In this document: positions 26,792 through 34,501 of the stretch, piece after piece
Position numbering within the stretch: the stretch's first letter is position 1
Layout of the letters: the number at the start of each line of letters is the position of its first letter
NCBI RefSeq assembly: GCF_035506375.1
Contig: NZ_DATJPM010000080.1
Span: 1-64,000, forward strand
Reading direction: 5' to 3'
DNA: 64,000 nucleotides
Origin: Methanocella sp.
Lineage (GTDB): Archaea; Halobacteriota; Methanocellia; Methanocellales; Methanocellaceae
Notes under the pieces: model-generated
Seen by the model: the letters and a program-made list of their open reading frames with translations, nothing else
Told to the model about the DNA's origin: nothing
Database searches by the model: none
Made by a program: the position numbers and the translations under genes

Positions 26792-26912
26792 TTGTGTGAG
26801 ATTCTGGGTTTAGGTTATTGTCTCGGTTCAATAAGTTTTTGTTGGCCCCTCAAGGCCACCCTTCTTTGGAAGAAGTAACTCGTTGAACACCCCCGGCGTC
26901 CATGAATCATCG

Positions 26913-26933
26913 GGAGCCATGCGCTATGGCTCC
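26913..26933. other. Eight-base-pair hairpin in an intergenic gap
   Basis: GGAGCCAT (26913-26920) and ATGGCTCC (26926-26933) form a perfect stem with a 5-base loop, downstream of the minus-strand gene at 27012. No T-run follows on either strand, so a terminator role is doubtful. Nothing else stands out in 26792-27011. Confidence 0.35.
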
Positions 26934-27011
26934 TTCACAAAATAAGAATGGGCGGGAAATATGATAAAAGTATCCGTTGGGTTTTACGCATCCGGGTCGA
27001 GGGAGCCGCCT

Positions 27012-27479
27012 TTATGGCCGGCCATTGAGCGACCTTTTATCGCGTCTTTTTAAAATATCGGCATGGTTCGCCCATATATTGATCGCTATCTGGGCTACGA
27101 AAAGGGCGAGCATCAGCAGGCCCGGGAGCAAGGACCATTTCCAGACCATGACGACGAACCCGTAGTTCATCGCGAAGTAGAGGCACAGGTAAGGCAGGAG
27201 CTGCTTCCAGTTATGGCGGAAATCGAGCTTCAGGACGAAATCGTACAGGGCTTCCAGGGCCAGGTATGTAATGAAGATCCCCAGGAAGACGCCGAACTGC
27301 CAGGATTTCTTCTCCTCCGCCACCAGATAAAGCCCGTAGAGGGCCGGGATGGCCAGGAGCAAATAGACCTTTCCAACGCGACTTACGTCGTCCATCCTCT
27401 TTTTCTTCGCGAGCAGGAATATCGCGATCAAAAGGACGCTATTGACCAGGCCTATGGCGAAGAATAGCTCCTCTAACAT
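27012..27479 (-). CDS. Small multi-pass membrane protein, unknown function
   Basis: The 155-residue protein has about five hydrophobic segments (roughly 5-24, 38-53, 62-84, 95-112 and 115-137) and positively charged ends (FLLAKKKRMDD, ILKRRDKRSLNGRP). No family motif is recognised. It lies upstream of larB on the opposite side of a short gap. The frame of the complementary strand is also open over much of its length, but hydrophobic periodicity and base composition support the minus-strand reading. Confidence 0.6.
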   Translation of the reverse strand: MLEELFFAIGLVNSVLLIAIFLLAKKKRMDDVSRVGKVYLLLAIPALYGLYLVAEEKKSWQFGVFLGIFITYLALEALYDFVLKLDFRHNWKQLLPYLCLYFAMNYGFVVMVWKWSLLPGLLMLALFVAQIAINIWANHADILKRRDKRSLNGRP

Positions 27480-27532
27480 AAAAAAAAGTATATCCCGTAC
27501 AAATGATAAATTTTTTCACGCCGGGTTTTTCA

Positions 27533-28303
27533 TTAATGAGAGTGCTTCGCGATCAGCGCAGCCGTTGCGCCCGCGTTGAAGCCGTTATCGATGTTGACCA
27601 CCACCAGCCCCGGGGCGCAGGACTGCAGCATCGTCGTCAGGGCGCCGATGCCTCCTGCTCCCAGGCCATAGCCCACGCTCGTGGGCACGCCGATCACAGG
27701 AACGCCCACCATCCCGGCGACGACGGAGGGCAGCGCCCCCTCCATGCCCGCCACGACGATGACGCAGGCCACGTCCTGCCTGATCATCTCCTTGAGCGGG
27801 TCCAGCAGGCGGTGAATGCCCGCGACGCCCACGTCGTAGCCCCTGATCGCCTCACAGCCCATGATCTCCGCGATGGTGGCCGCCTCTTCGGCTACGGGGA
27901 TGTCGGACGTGCCCGCGGTGAGCACCCCGATCCTGCCGATGTTCTCCTGGACACAGCCCCGCCGGTCGATGACGATCATCCGGGCCTCTGGCTTGTAGGT
28001 GACGCCATCGGTGCCGATGCGCTTCGTAATCTCCTCGTAGTACTTATCGGAGGCCCGGGACAGCACGAGCATGCCCTTTTTCGCGATGAGGCGCTCGACG
28101 ATCTCGCCCGCCTTCTCGGGCGTCTTGCCCTCGGCGTAGATGACCTCGGGTATGCCGGAGCGGCACTCGCGGCTCATGTCGAAGACCGTGTGGTTCCCGA
28201 TCTTCTCCACGTAGTCCAGCCTCAGCAAACGCTCCGCCGCATCGATGTCCAGCTCGCCGGCAGCCAATTTTTCCAGCACTTCCCTGGCGTCCAAATCGGT
28301 CAC
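27533..28303 (-). CDS. larB: Nickel pincer cofactor biosynthesis protein LarB
   Basis: LarB carboxylates and hydrolyses nicotinic acid adenine dinucleotide to start synthesis of the nickel-pincer cofactor of lactate racemase. The 256-residue protein has the LarB N-terminal helix (REVLEKLAAGELDIDAAERLLR), the EVIYAEGKTPEKAGEIVERL segment, and the PurE-like core with VLTAGTSDIPVAEEAA and VAGMEGALPSVVAGMVGVPVIGVPTSVGYG. The frame extends upstream into the prenyl synthase gene. GTG 28303 is preferred because it gives normal LarB length, and GGCTATAAGTA lies about 30 bases upstream as a TATA box. No larC, larE or racemase gene is in the window. Confidence 0.9.
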   Translation of the reverse strand: MTDLDAREVLEKLAAGELDIDAAERLLRLDYVEKIGNHTVFDMSRECRSGIPEVIYAEGKTPEKAGEIVERLIAKKGMLVLSRASDKYYEEITKRIGTDGVTYKPEARMIVIDRRGCVQENIGRIGVLTAGTSDIPVAEEAATIAEIMGCEAIRGYDVGVAGIHRLLDPLKEMIRQDVACVIVVAGMEGALPSVVAGMVGVPVIGVPTSVGYGLGAGGIGALTTMLQSCAPGLVVVNIDNGFNAGATAALIAKHSH

Positions 28304-28355
28304 TTGTCCAGAATAGTTTTTTAAAATACTTATAGCCTTAATGGATAATAATTTA

Positions 28356-29384
28356 TCAGTAGTCGCGCTCGACCAGGAACCGCCCGATGGCCTGCAGCCG
28401 TTCCATGGGGGCCTTGTGCAGGCGCAATCCCTCGAACTGGGCCATCGCCTCGTCCTTATAGCGCTGGGCCTCATTCTGCGTGTATTCTAAAGCCCCGGCC
28501 TCCGTGAGGATATCGAACACTCGGGCCACGTCCAGGTCGCTGAGCTTTTCCTTCACGTAGATGCGCTTTAATTCCGCGCGGCGCTTCGACTTCTCCATGG
28601 CGTATAACACCGGGAGGGACTTCTTTTTATTTCGGATGTCGTTCTTCGCCGACTTGCCCGTGCTCTTAGGGTCGCCCCAGATGCCCAGGATGTCGTCCCT
28701 GATCTGGAAGCTGATGCCTATCTTGCGGCCGAAGGTCTTAAAGCGGCCGATGACGTCCTCGTCCTCCGTCGCGACCATGGCCCCAATGGCGGCCGCAGCC
28801 TCGATGAGCGCGGCGGTCTTGCCGCTGACCATGGTAATGTACTCATCAACGGAGACGTCGCTCCGGCACTGGAAGTCCATGTCCAGGTACTGGCCCTCGC
28901 ACAGCTCGATGACCGTCTCGTTGAAGAGGCGCATGATCTCGATCATCATTTCCGGCTTCACAGAGCCGTCCAGGTCTAAAAGCGACAGGTTCGCCACGAT
29001 ATCCATCGCGTCGCCGGTGTTGATCGCCTGGGGTACGCCCCAGAGCTTCCAGAGCGTGTCCCGGTGGCGGCGCTTCTCGTCCCCGTCCTCGATGTCGTCG
29101 TGGATCAGGGAGAAATTATGCAGGAGCTCGACGGCCGCGGCCGCGGGCAGCGCCTTATTCCGGTCTCCGGCTATGGCCTCGCAGGCGAGCAGGCATATGG
29201 TCGACCGCAGGCTCTTGCCCCGCGGGGCCCGGCAGTCGTTAAAGCCCTCATCCAGCCATCCCAGGTGGTACTTCATCATGTCGTACAGGCGGCCCACGTT
29301 TTTCCTGCCGTTGAGCACGGCCTTCATCTGGCCGTCCGTGTATGCTGAGTATTCCTCTAATATCGGCGTGACTGAATCGACCAT
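28356..29384 (-). CDS. idsA: Geranylgeranyl diphosphate synthase-type prenyltransferase
   Basis: This enzyme condenses isopentenyl diphosphate with allylic diphosphates to make the C20 chain of archaeal lipids. The 342-residue protein has both Asp-rich motifs: HDDIEDGDEKRRHRDTLW (first DDxxD) and FQIRDDILGIWGD (second, DDxxxxxGD). A Phe lies five residues before the first motif (NFSLIHDDIED), as in archaeal C20 synthases where it limits chain length. SGKTAALIEAAAAIGA is the conserved GKT/S segment. It is transcribed on the minus strand, followed by larB. The MinD-like gene is divergent. A tetraether synthase-like gene elsewhere in the window would act on lipids built from this product. Confidence 0.92.
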   Translation of the reverse strand: MVDSVTPILEEYSAYTDGQMKAVLNGRKNVGRLYDMMKYHLGWLDEGFNDCRAPRGKSLRSTICLLACEAIAGDRNKALPAAAAVELLHNFSLIHDDIEDGDEKRRHRDTLWKLWGVPQAINTGDAMDIVANLSLLDLDGSVKPEMMIEIMRLFNETVIELCEGQYLDMDFQCRSDVSVDEYITMVSGKTAALIEAAAAIGAMVATEDEDVIGRFKTFGRKIGISFQIRDDILGIWGDPKSTGKSAKNDIRNKKKSLPVLYAMEKSKRRAELKRIYVKEKLSDLDVARVFDILTEAGALEYTQNEAQRYKDEAMAQFEGLRLHKAPMERLQAIGRFLVERDY

Positions 29385-29488
29385 GGTGACTCCTTGTTTT
29401 AGGTTGGCTTATAATCATACAGATATTAAAACCCTTCGCAGAAGATGAGAAAGGCTTATATGCAATAAAATGAAAATAAGTCTTTACC

Positions 29489-30706
29489 ATGCAGGACACG
29501 CCCAAGCTGACGAAATACTGGGACGAGAAAAGCGGCCGGATGTCCCTCATCCTGAAGAACGGCGAGCGGCCGCTTCGCGGCATCGTCGTGGAGGACCAGT
29601 ACCCCGCGGCCATCTCGGGCATACTGTGCTTCGCAAAATCGGGAGGCGTCGCCCCCGTGGCTACGGCCTCCGGCGGTAAGATCCTGTGGAAAGTCGCCAA
29701 CCTGGCCCCCGGCGAGCTTAAGGAACTGGTATACACATCGCTCATAAGAGACGCCCTTGAAGGCTATGCCCCGAAGAAGCCCACGCCGGCCGACGCGGCC
29801 CTGCTATCCTCCACGGCCTCCCTTCCCCCGAAGCTCACGGGAGACGTGGAAACGCCTGCGAAGGCGGAGGAAAGGCCGGCCCTGAAGCCCCCGGAAGAGC
29901 CTGCGAAAAAAGCGGCGCCCGCCAGGCATGCCGTGGTGGTCGCCGTGGGCGCCGGCAAGGGCGGCACCGGCAAGACCACCTTCTCCATTAATCTGGGCGT
30001 GGCGCTGGCCGAGTTGGGTAATGATACTATTTTAATGGACGCGGACGCGAGCATGAGCAACCTGTCCACGTACCTCGGCATGGACCCGAACGGCATGAAA
30101 GCCACGCTGCACGAGGTGCTCGCGGGCGAGGCCGAGCCCGAAAAAGCCACATACAGGATCTTTAACGACCACCTGCGCGTCGTGCCCAGCGGCCTTTCCA
30201 TCGAGGGCTTTTTGAAGATGGACCGCTCCCTGCTCAGGGATGTCATCGAGTATTTTTCTCAAGAAGCCGACTACATCGTCATCGACACGCCCGCCGGGTA
30301 CAACAGGGAGCTGGCGCTGTCGCTGGCGGCCTCGGACCACCTCATCCTGGTCCTCAACCCCGACGAGGGGAGCATGACGGACGGCCTCAAGGTGCAGGAG
30401 ATGGCCCGGATCCTGGACGTGAACGTCATGGGCATAGTGCTCAACCGCTACGACATGAAGAACCCCTATTTTTCACGCTCCCAGGTAGAGGCGCACTTCG
30501 GCACGCCCGTCATCGCCATGCTGCCCGACGAGCCCGAGGTGCGGCGCAAGGATAAAGTGCCGTCGGTGCTGGCCGCCCCATCGGGCCTGATGGCGGCGGA
30601 GATATACCACGTGGCCCAGAAAATATCCGGGCAAAAGCCCCCCGCGTGCAGCCCGTCCTTCGTGTCCAGGCTCATGCTTGCCCTCTTCAACACGGCATCT
30701 TTATAA
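29489..30706 (+). CDS. MinD/ParA-like ATPase with N-terminal DUF11-like domain
   Basis: This 405-residue protein has three parts. The N-terminal region (about 12-85) ends GGKILWKVANLAPGELKELVYTS, which resembles the closing strand of DUF11-type beta-sandwiches. A Pro/Ala/Lys linker follows (about 94-145). The ATPase core has a deviant Walker A, KGGTGKTT (157-164), DADASMSNLSTYLG, and the Walker B-like YIVIDTPAGYN. The C-terminus (FVSRLMLALFNTASL) is an amphipathic helix like the MinD membrane-targeting tail. It probably positions a partner on the membrane; the target is unknown. No minC/minE- or parB-like gene adjoins. Confidence 0.8.
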   Translation: MQDTPKLTKYWDEKSGRMSLILKNGERPLRGIVVEDQYPAAISGILCFAKSGGVAPVATASGGKILWKVANLAPGELKELVYTSLIRDALEGYAPKKPTPADAALLSSTASLPPKLTGDVETPAKAEERPALKPPEEPAKKAAPARHAVVVAVGAGKGGTGKTTFSINLGVALAELGNDTILMDADASMSNLSTYLGMDPNGMKATLHEVLAGEAEPEKATYRIFNDHLRVVPSGLSIEGFLKMDRSLLRDVIEYFSQEADYIVIDTPAGYNRELALSLAASDHLILVLNPDEGSMTDGLKVQEMARILDVNVMGIVLNRYDMKNPYFSRSQVEAHFGTPVIAMLPDEPEVRRKDKVPSVLAAPSGLMAAEIYHVAQKISGQKPPACSPSFVSRLMLALFNTASL

Positions 30707-30707
30707 C
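30699..30707 (+). promoter_or_regulatory. TATA box for the DUF72 gene
   Basis: CTTTATAAC overlaps the stop codon of the MinD-like gene and is centred 26 bases before GTG 30729. That is the spacing expected of a leaderless archaeal promoter, and it helps fix the start of the downstream gene. Confidence 0.5.
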
Positions 30708-30728
30708 GCACGGGGCCGACTATCCTTT

Positions 30729-31589
30729 GTGATACTGGTAGGCACTTCCGGCTGGTCATACGACGATTGGGTGGGCGAGTTCTACCCAAAAAACCTGAGC
30801 AAAGATAAGTGGCTCGGGTTCTACGCGAAATATTTCCACACCACGGAGATCAACAGCACTTACTATAGCTTCCCCTCGCCCGCCGTCGTCCAGAGCTGGA
30901 TCACGAAGGCATCGCGGCTGGCGGCATTCGAGTTCTCCCTGAAGATGCCGAAGCAGGTCACCCACGAGAGCCTTTTGCTCGACGTCGGCCATGCCCTGGA
31001 GTTCGAGGCTAAAGTACTGGCTCCCATGCGGGACGCTAGCTGTCTCGGCGCTATCCTGCTCCAGATGTCCCCATACCTCATGCTCCACGATAAAGGTAAA
31101 AAGACCGAGCACCTAGACCGCTTAAAGACGCTGCTGGGGCATCTTGACACGGGAAGCTACGAGTACGCAGTCGAGTTCCGGCATCGCTCCTGGCTGGAGA
31201 ACGGCGCGCTGGCGGGCGATGCCGTCGACCTGCTGCGCGAGAGGGGCGTCGCCGCCTGCGCCGTGGACGGCCCCTCCATGCCGCCCGTCGTCGAGAACAC
31301 TGCCGGCCACGGGTACATCCGGTTCCACGGCCACAACGACGACATCTGGTATAAGAAAGGCCCCGAAGATGGCCGAATGAACCGGTACGATTACAATTAC
31401 CGCCCGGAGGAACTCCTGCCCTGGAAGAAGCGCATCGAGCCGCTGCTCAGGGGAAGAGTGAGGGCCTACTTCAACAATCATCCCCACGCCAATGCGGCGA
31501 AGAACGCCAGGCTTTTCGAGTCCATCATGGGCGTGGAGTCCGTGCCGCCGGCCATCCAGAAGCAGTCCGACCTGTCCTCGTTTTTTTAA
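30729..31589 (+). CDS. DUF72 domain protein
   Basis: This 286-residue protein belongs to the TIM-barrel-like DUF72 family (COG1801). Family signatures include LVGTSGWSYDDWVGEFYP at the start, STYYSFPSPAVVQSW, FSLKMPKQVTHE and YIRFHGHND. The charged and aromatic residues in these loops suggest an enzyme, but its reaction is not known. GTG 30729 is chosen because the family N-terminus begins here and a TATA box sits 26 bases upstream. The frame extends further upstream without similarity. A repeat-filled gap follows. Confidence 0.85.
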   Translation: MILVGTSGWSYDDWVGEFYPKNLSKDKWLGFYAKYFHTTEINSTYYSFPSPAVVQSWITKASRLAAFEFSLKMPKQVTHESLLLDVGHALEFEAKVLAPMRDASCLGAILLQMSPYLMLHDKGKKTEHLDRLKTLLGHLDTGSYEYAVEFRHRSWLENGALAGDAVDLLRERGVAACAVDGPSMPPVVENTAGHGYIRFHGHNDDIWYKKGPEDGRMNRYDYNYRPEELLPWKKRIEPLLRGRVRAYFNNHPHANAAKNARLFESIMGVESVPPAIQKQSDLSSFF

Positions 31590-31631
31590 TCAGACCCCCA
31601 GAAAGTATAAAGTTGCACGTGGAATGTTTCA

Positions 31632-31760
31632 GCCACGAAGTTACACTAAGCCGGCTAAAAGCTGCTCTAAGACTTTTAAGATATTTTACCGTGTTGAATA
31701 AGTCTTATATGTCCTGCGCTTCTCCGGCTTAAGCCCGCGAAGCCTGCTAAGTCCGCGAAG
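31632..31760. repeat. Left half of an interrupted inverted-repeat element
   Basis: Two arms of a second palindromic family lie here. The outer arm is 31632-31680 (GCCACGAAGTTACAC...CTAAGACTTTT) and the inner arm is 31731-31760 (AAGCCCGCGAAGCCTGCTAAG...). Both pair with sequence on the far side of MITE copy B (32299-32344 and 32251-32280). The inner pair is 30 bases with one mismatch. The MITE appears to have inserted into this older element. A CGTGTTGAATAAG fragment at about 31690 resembles a MITE end. Confidence 0.7.
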
Positions 31761-31787
31761 GCCCTATTAAAGAAATTAATTATGACT

Positions 31788-32174
31788 GCTGTGTTGAATT
31801 GCTCCCGTATTTTAAGCTTTTTAAGAGCACGGAGGGCACTATTTTTCACCACAGAGGCACGATGGCACGGAGGCCCACAAAGTTTATTTTTAAATGTTTC
31901 GCTGATGCGAATTCGAGCAAGTTACAAAGATCACAAAGCGGTTCATTGACATCAGGGCATGAAGGATGCAAGGGCATAGTGGAATGAACATGCGAGCACT
32001 TTTTGCCATCGTGCCTTCGTATCCTTTGTATCTTAGAAGTTCAAAAAGCGGCTCTGTGCCCTTGGTCTCTTAATTATAAAAAAGTCTTTGTGGGCCTCCG
32101 TGCTCTTCGTGCCTTTGTGGTGAAAATTGTGCCTCCGTACACTCCGAGACTTAAAAGGGCATATCCAGCACAGC
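31788..32174 (+). mobile_element. MITE-like palindromic element, copy B
   Basis: This copy is about 387 bases, in the same orientation as the other three. It begins GCTGTGTTGAATTG and ends with a decayed ATCCAGCACAGC. Direct repeats AATTATGACT (31778-31787) and AATTGTGACT (32175-32184) flank it and differ at one base, so it is probably an older insertion. It has about 22 extra bases near 31896-31919 (TTCGCTGATGCGAATTCG) compared with copies A, C and D. It lies within the inverted-repeat element described beside it. Confidence 0.8.
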
Positions 32175-32250
32175 AATTGTGACTAAGCTCATTCATTTAA
32201 TATTAAATCATCTTTTAATGTAGCTTCGTGGCCTGCACGCTCGAAACAGT

Positions 32251-32344
32251 CTTTGCGGACTTAGCAGGCTTCGCGGGCTTATATAGCAAAAATTAAAAAA
32301 AAGTCTTAGAGCAGCTTTGAGCCGGCTTCGAGTAACTTCGTGGC
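32251..32344. repeat. Right half of the interrupted inverted-repeat element
   Basis: The inner arm, 32251-32280 (CTTTGCGGACTTAGCAGG...), and the outer arm, 32299-32344 (AAGTCTTAGAGCAGC...ACTTCGTGGC), complement the left half at 31632-31760. No protein is encoded. With copy B, these repeats account for nearly all of the 776-base gap between the DUF72 gene and tatC. Confidence 0.7.
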
Positions 32345-32365
32345 CGAGACAGTCTTCGGGCCGGC

Positions 32366-33127
32366 TTATGAATTTTCAAGGGGCTTAACGGCATTCGCCT
32401 TCGGCACGGTGAACCGCATGGAGAACAGGCTGATCTCATAGAAGATGATGAGCGGCACGCCGACCATGATCTGGGTGATAACGTCAGGGCTCGTGACCAG
32501 GGCCGCGACGATGAGTATGATCACCCACATGTGGCGCCGGTATTTTTTAAAGATGTCCACACTGACGATGCCCGACCTGGCCAGAGCGTTCATTACCAGG
32601 GGGAGCTCGAAGACCAGGCCGAACACGAGCGTTGTGAGCATGGCGAAGTTCACGAAGTCGGAGACCCGCCAGTTGCTGGCCACGCCCGCGTCGCCCGCGC
32701 TGTTGATGAGATACTGGAACACCAGCGGCAACATCAGGAAGTACGAGTAGGCGCATCCCACGAGAAAGAGCGCGACCGCGAGGACGGCCACGAGCACGAG
32801 CGTGGCTTTGCTGACCTTAAAGCGCTCTCCGAGCTTTAGCCGGCTTAAATATCGATAGCCGTAATAGAAAACGATCGGCAGCGCTGCCAGAATGCCGATG
32901 ATGAGCGACAGCTTGAGCTCGAGCATCATGAGCTCCAGGGGCTGCGTCTGGATGAGATGGAAGCTGCCGGAGGTAATATTTTTAATCAGGTCATCCCTCA
33001 TGCGCCCGATGATCGCGCCGGTGAAGGGGAAAGCTATCACCGATATGACCAGCACATATAGCGCCAGGTAGAGGATGCCTTTTTTAAACCGTGCCAGCAG
33101 GGCCGCGATGTCAGTGAACGATACCAG
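32366..33127 (-). CDS. tatC: Twin-arginine translocase subunit TatC, apparent CTG start
   Basis: TatC is the receptor of the Tat pathway that exports folded proteins across the membrane. The protein has six hydrophobic segments and the family loops FPFTGAIIGRMRDDLI, TQPLELMMLELKLSLIIGILAALP, FLPLVFQYL-like LMLPLVFQYLINSAG, and FELPLVMNALARSGIVSVDIFKKYRRHMWVI. The only canonical in-frame start, GTG 33055, falls inside the first membrane helix. Reading upstream restores a normal N-terminus (VSFTDIAALLARFKKGILYLALYVL). The best-placed initiator is CTG 33127, 8 bases after GAGGGG. From there the length is 253 residues, normal for TatC. No tatA is nearby. Confidence 0.85.
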   Translation of the reverse strand: MVSFTDIAALLARFKKGILYLALYVLVISVIAFPFTGAIIGRMRDDLIKNITSGSFHLIQTQPLELMMLELKLSLIIGILAALPIVFYYGYRYLSRLKLGERFKVSKATLVLVAVLAVALFLVGCAYSYFLMLPLVFQYLINSAGDAGVASNWRVSDFVNFAMLTTLVFGLVFELPLVMNALARSGIVSVDIFKKYRRHMWVIILIVAALVTSPDVITQIMVGVPLIIFYEISLFSMRFTVPKANAVKPLENS

Positions 33128-33193
33128 CGTGACCGCCCCTCGAATTATACTGGCTGTAAAAATAAATACTTAGGGGTTTGGGCGGCCCATTTT

Positions 33194-34411
33194 TTATGTA
33201 ACGTTGATGTGAGGATAATACCGGTCATTATTTCCCTTGCCCTTCTTTTTTTCCATGAGCACGTCCTCGTAGACATGTTTGGTCTTTTGGGCGATGAGCT
33301 TCCAGTCGAACTCGTCCTCAGCGCGCCTGCGGCCTGCCCGGCCCATGGCCTTCATCTTTTCCGGGTCGTCCAGCAGGGCGTTGATCTTTTTGGCGAGCGC
33401 CTCCGGGCTCCGCATGGGCACCACGTAGCCGTTATAGCCGTCTTTCACTAATTCGGCGTTGCCGCCCGCGTCGGTGCACACGACAGGCCTCGAGGAGGAC
33501 ATGGCCTCCAGAATGGCGATCGGCAGTACCTCCCACACCGAGGGCAGCACGAACATGTCGCAGGTCCCATACGCCTCTTTAAGCATGTCCTCGGACATAT
33601 AGCCGGAAAATATGACGCTCTTCTCCAGGCCCATGGCTTTTACTTTATTTTTCAGGCCTTCCAGGGCACTGCCCCGGCCCACGAGGAGCAGCTTCGCGTC
33701 CCGGTGTTCTTTAAGCACGAGGGGCATGGCGTCGATGAGGTAGGGCACGCCCTTCTGCGTGATCATCCGCCCCACGAAAAGGAGCATGGGGCCGTCGATG
33801 CCGTACTGCCGGCGCACGTTCGTGGCGGCCGTGGGCTTGAAGGCGCTCACGTTGATGCCGTTGTGCACAGGCACGATCTTACTCTCGTCGATGTGGTATT
33901 TGGCGATGTCGTGCCTGACCCACTCGGAGACGGCGATGATCCGGTCGGCCATGGCGAAGGGCCAGCGGCCGATAGCCCAGTCGTAAGCCGAGCCGAAGAC
34001 GGTGATGGGCAGCGAAATCCCTAAAGGCCGGGCGTTGTGGATGGTCATAATGAACGGCTTGCCGCGGAGCTTCGCGTAGAGCGCGGCCGTATCGAAGTCC
34101 ACGAAGAACCGGTTCTGTAAATGAATTATGTCGAAGTCGTTCTCATCGTCCAGCCTTTTCAGGTAATGCGGAAAGAGCACAGACAGGACGAGGGGGGGCG
34201 GATAGAAGCCCGGCACTTTCACGCTCAGGCAGGGCACGCGGTGCACTTTCACGCCGTTAAGCTCCTCGTAGGCCGGCGTGCCGTCTATTCTGGCCGTGAC
34301 GACTGTCACGTCCACGCCCTGCCTCACCAGCTCCTGCGACAGCTCGAGCATGTGCTTCTCCACGCCGCCCGAGAACGGGTGGAACAGCGCGTTGACCAGG
34401 CAGACCTTCAT
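33194..34411 (-). CDS. Glycosyltransferase family 4
   Basis: This is a 405-residue GT-B enzyme. The N-terminal acceptor half starts MKVCLVNALFHPFSGGVEKHMLELSQEL. The C-terminal donor half includes LLFVGRMITQKGVPYLIDAMPL and the EX7E motif PSVWEVLPIAILEAMSSSRPVV. The family transfers sugars from nucleotide donors to lipids or glycans. Its acceptor is unknown, and no other glycan gene is next to it. A charged Lys/Gly-rich tail (MEKKKGKGNNDRYY) ends the protein. It is monocistronic, between tatC and a divergent acetyltransferase gene. Confidence 0.9.
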   Translation of the reverse strand: MKVCLVNALFHPFSGGVEKHMLELSQELVRQGVDVTVVTARIDGTPAYEELNGVKVHRVPCLSVKVPGFYPPPLVLSVLFPHYLKRLDDENDFDIIHLQNRFFVDFDTAALYAKLRGKPFIMTIHNARPLGISLPITVFGSAYDWAIGRWPFAMADRIIAVSEWVRHDIAKYHIDESKIVPVHNGINVSAFKPTAATNVRRQYGIDGPMLLFVGRMITQKGVPYLIDAMPLVLKEHRDAKLLLVGRGSALEGLKNKVKAMGLEKSVIFSGYMSEDMLKEAYGTCDMFVLPSVWEVLPIAILEAMSSSRPVVCTDAGGNAELVKDGYNGYVVPMRSPEALAKKINALLDDPEKMKAMGRAGRRRAEDEFDWKLIAQKTKHVYEDVLMEKKKGKGNNDRYYPHINVT

Positions 34412-34501
34412 CTTATCATCCGCACAAATTTACAATTGCCGTTCCATAAGACAGTGCGCTATTTAATGATTGCGCAACTGACTAATACCTGCTAATCCAA
34501 T

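Noticed and set aside
25064..26878. Long open frame of 604 codons on the plus strand
   Set aside because: It is antisense to the DUF460 gene and its translation is rich in Arg, Pro, Gly and His with no domain. It is a by-product of high GC at third codon positions.
28304..28474. Upstream extension of larB
   Set aside because: It overlaps the prenyl synthase gene and has no LarB similarity. GTG 28303 gives a normal length.
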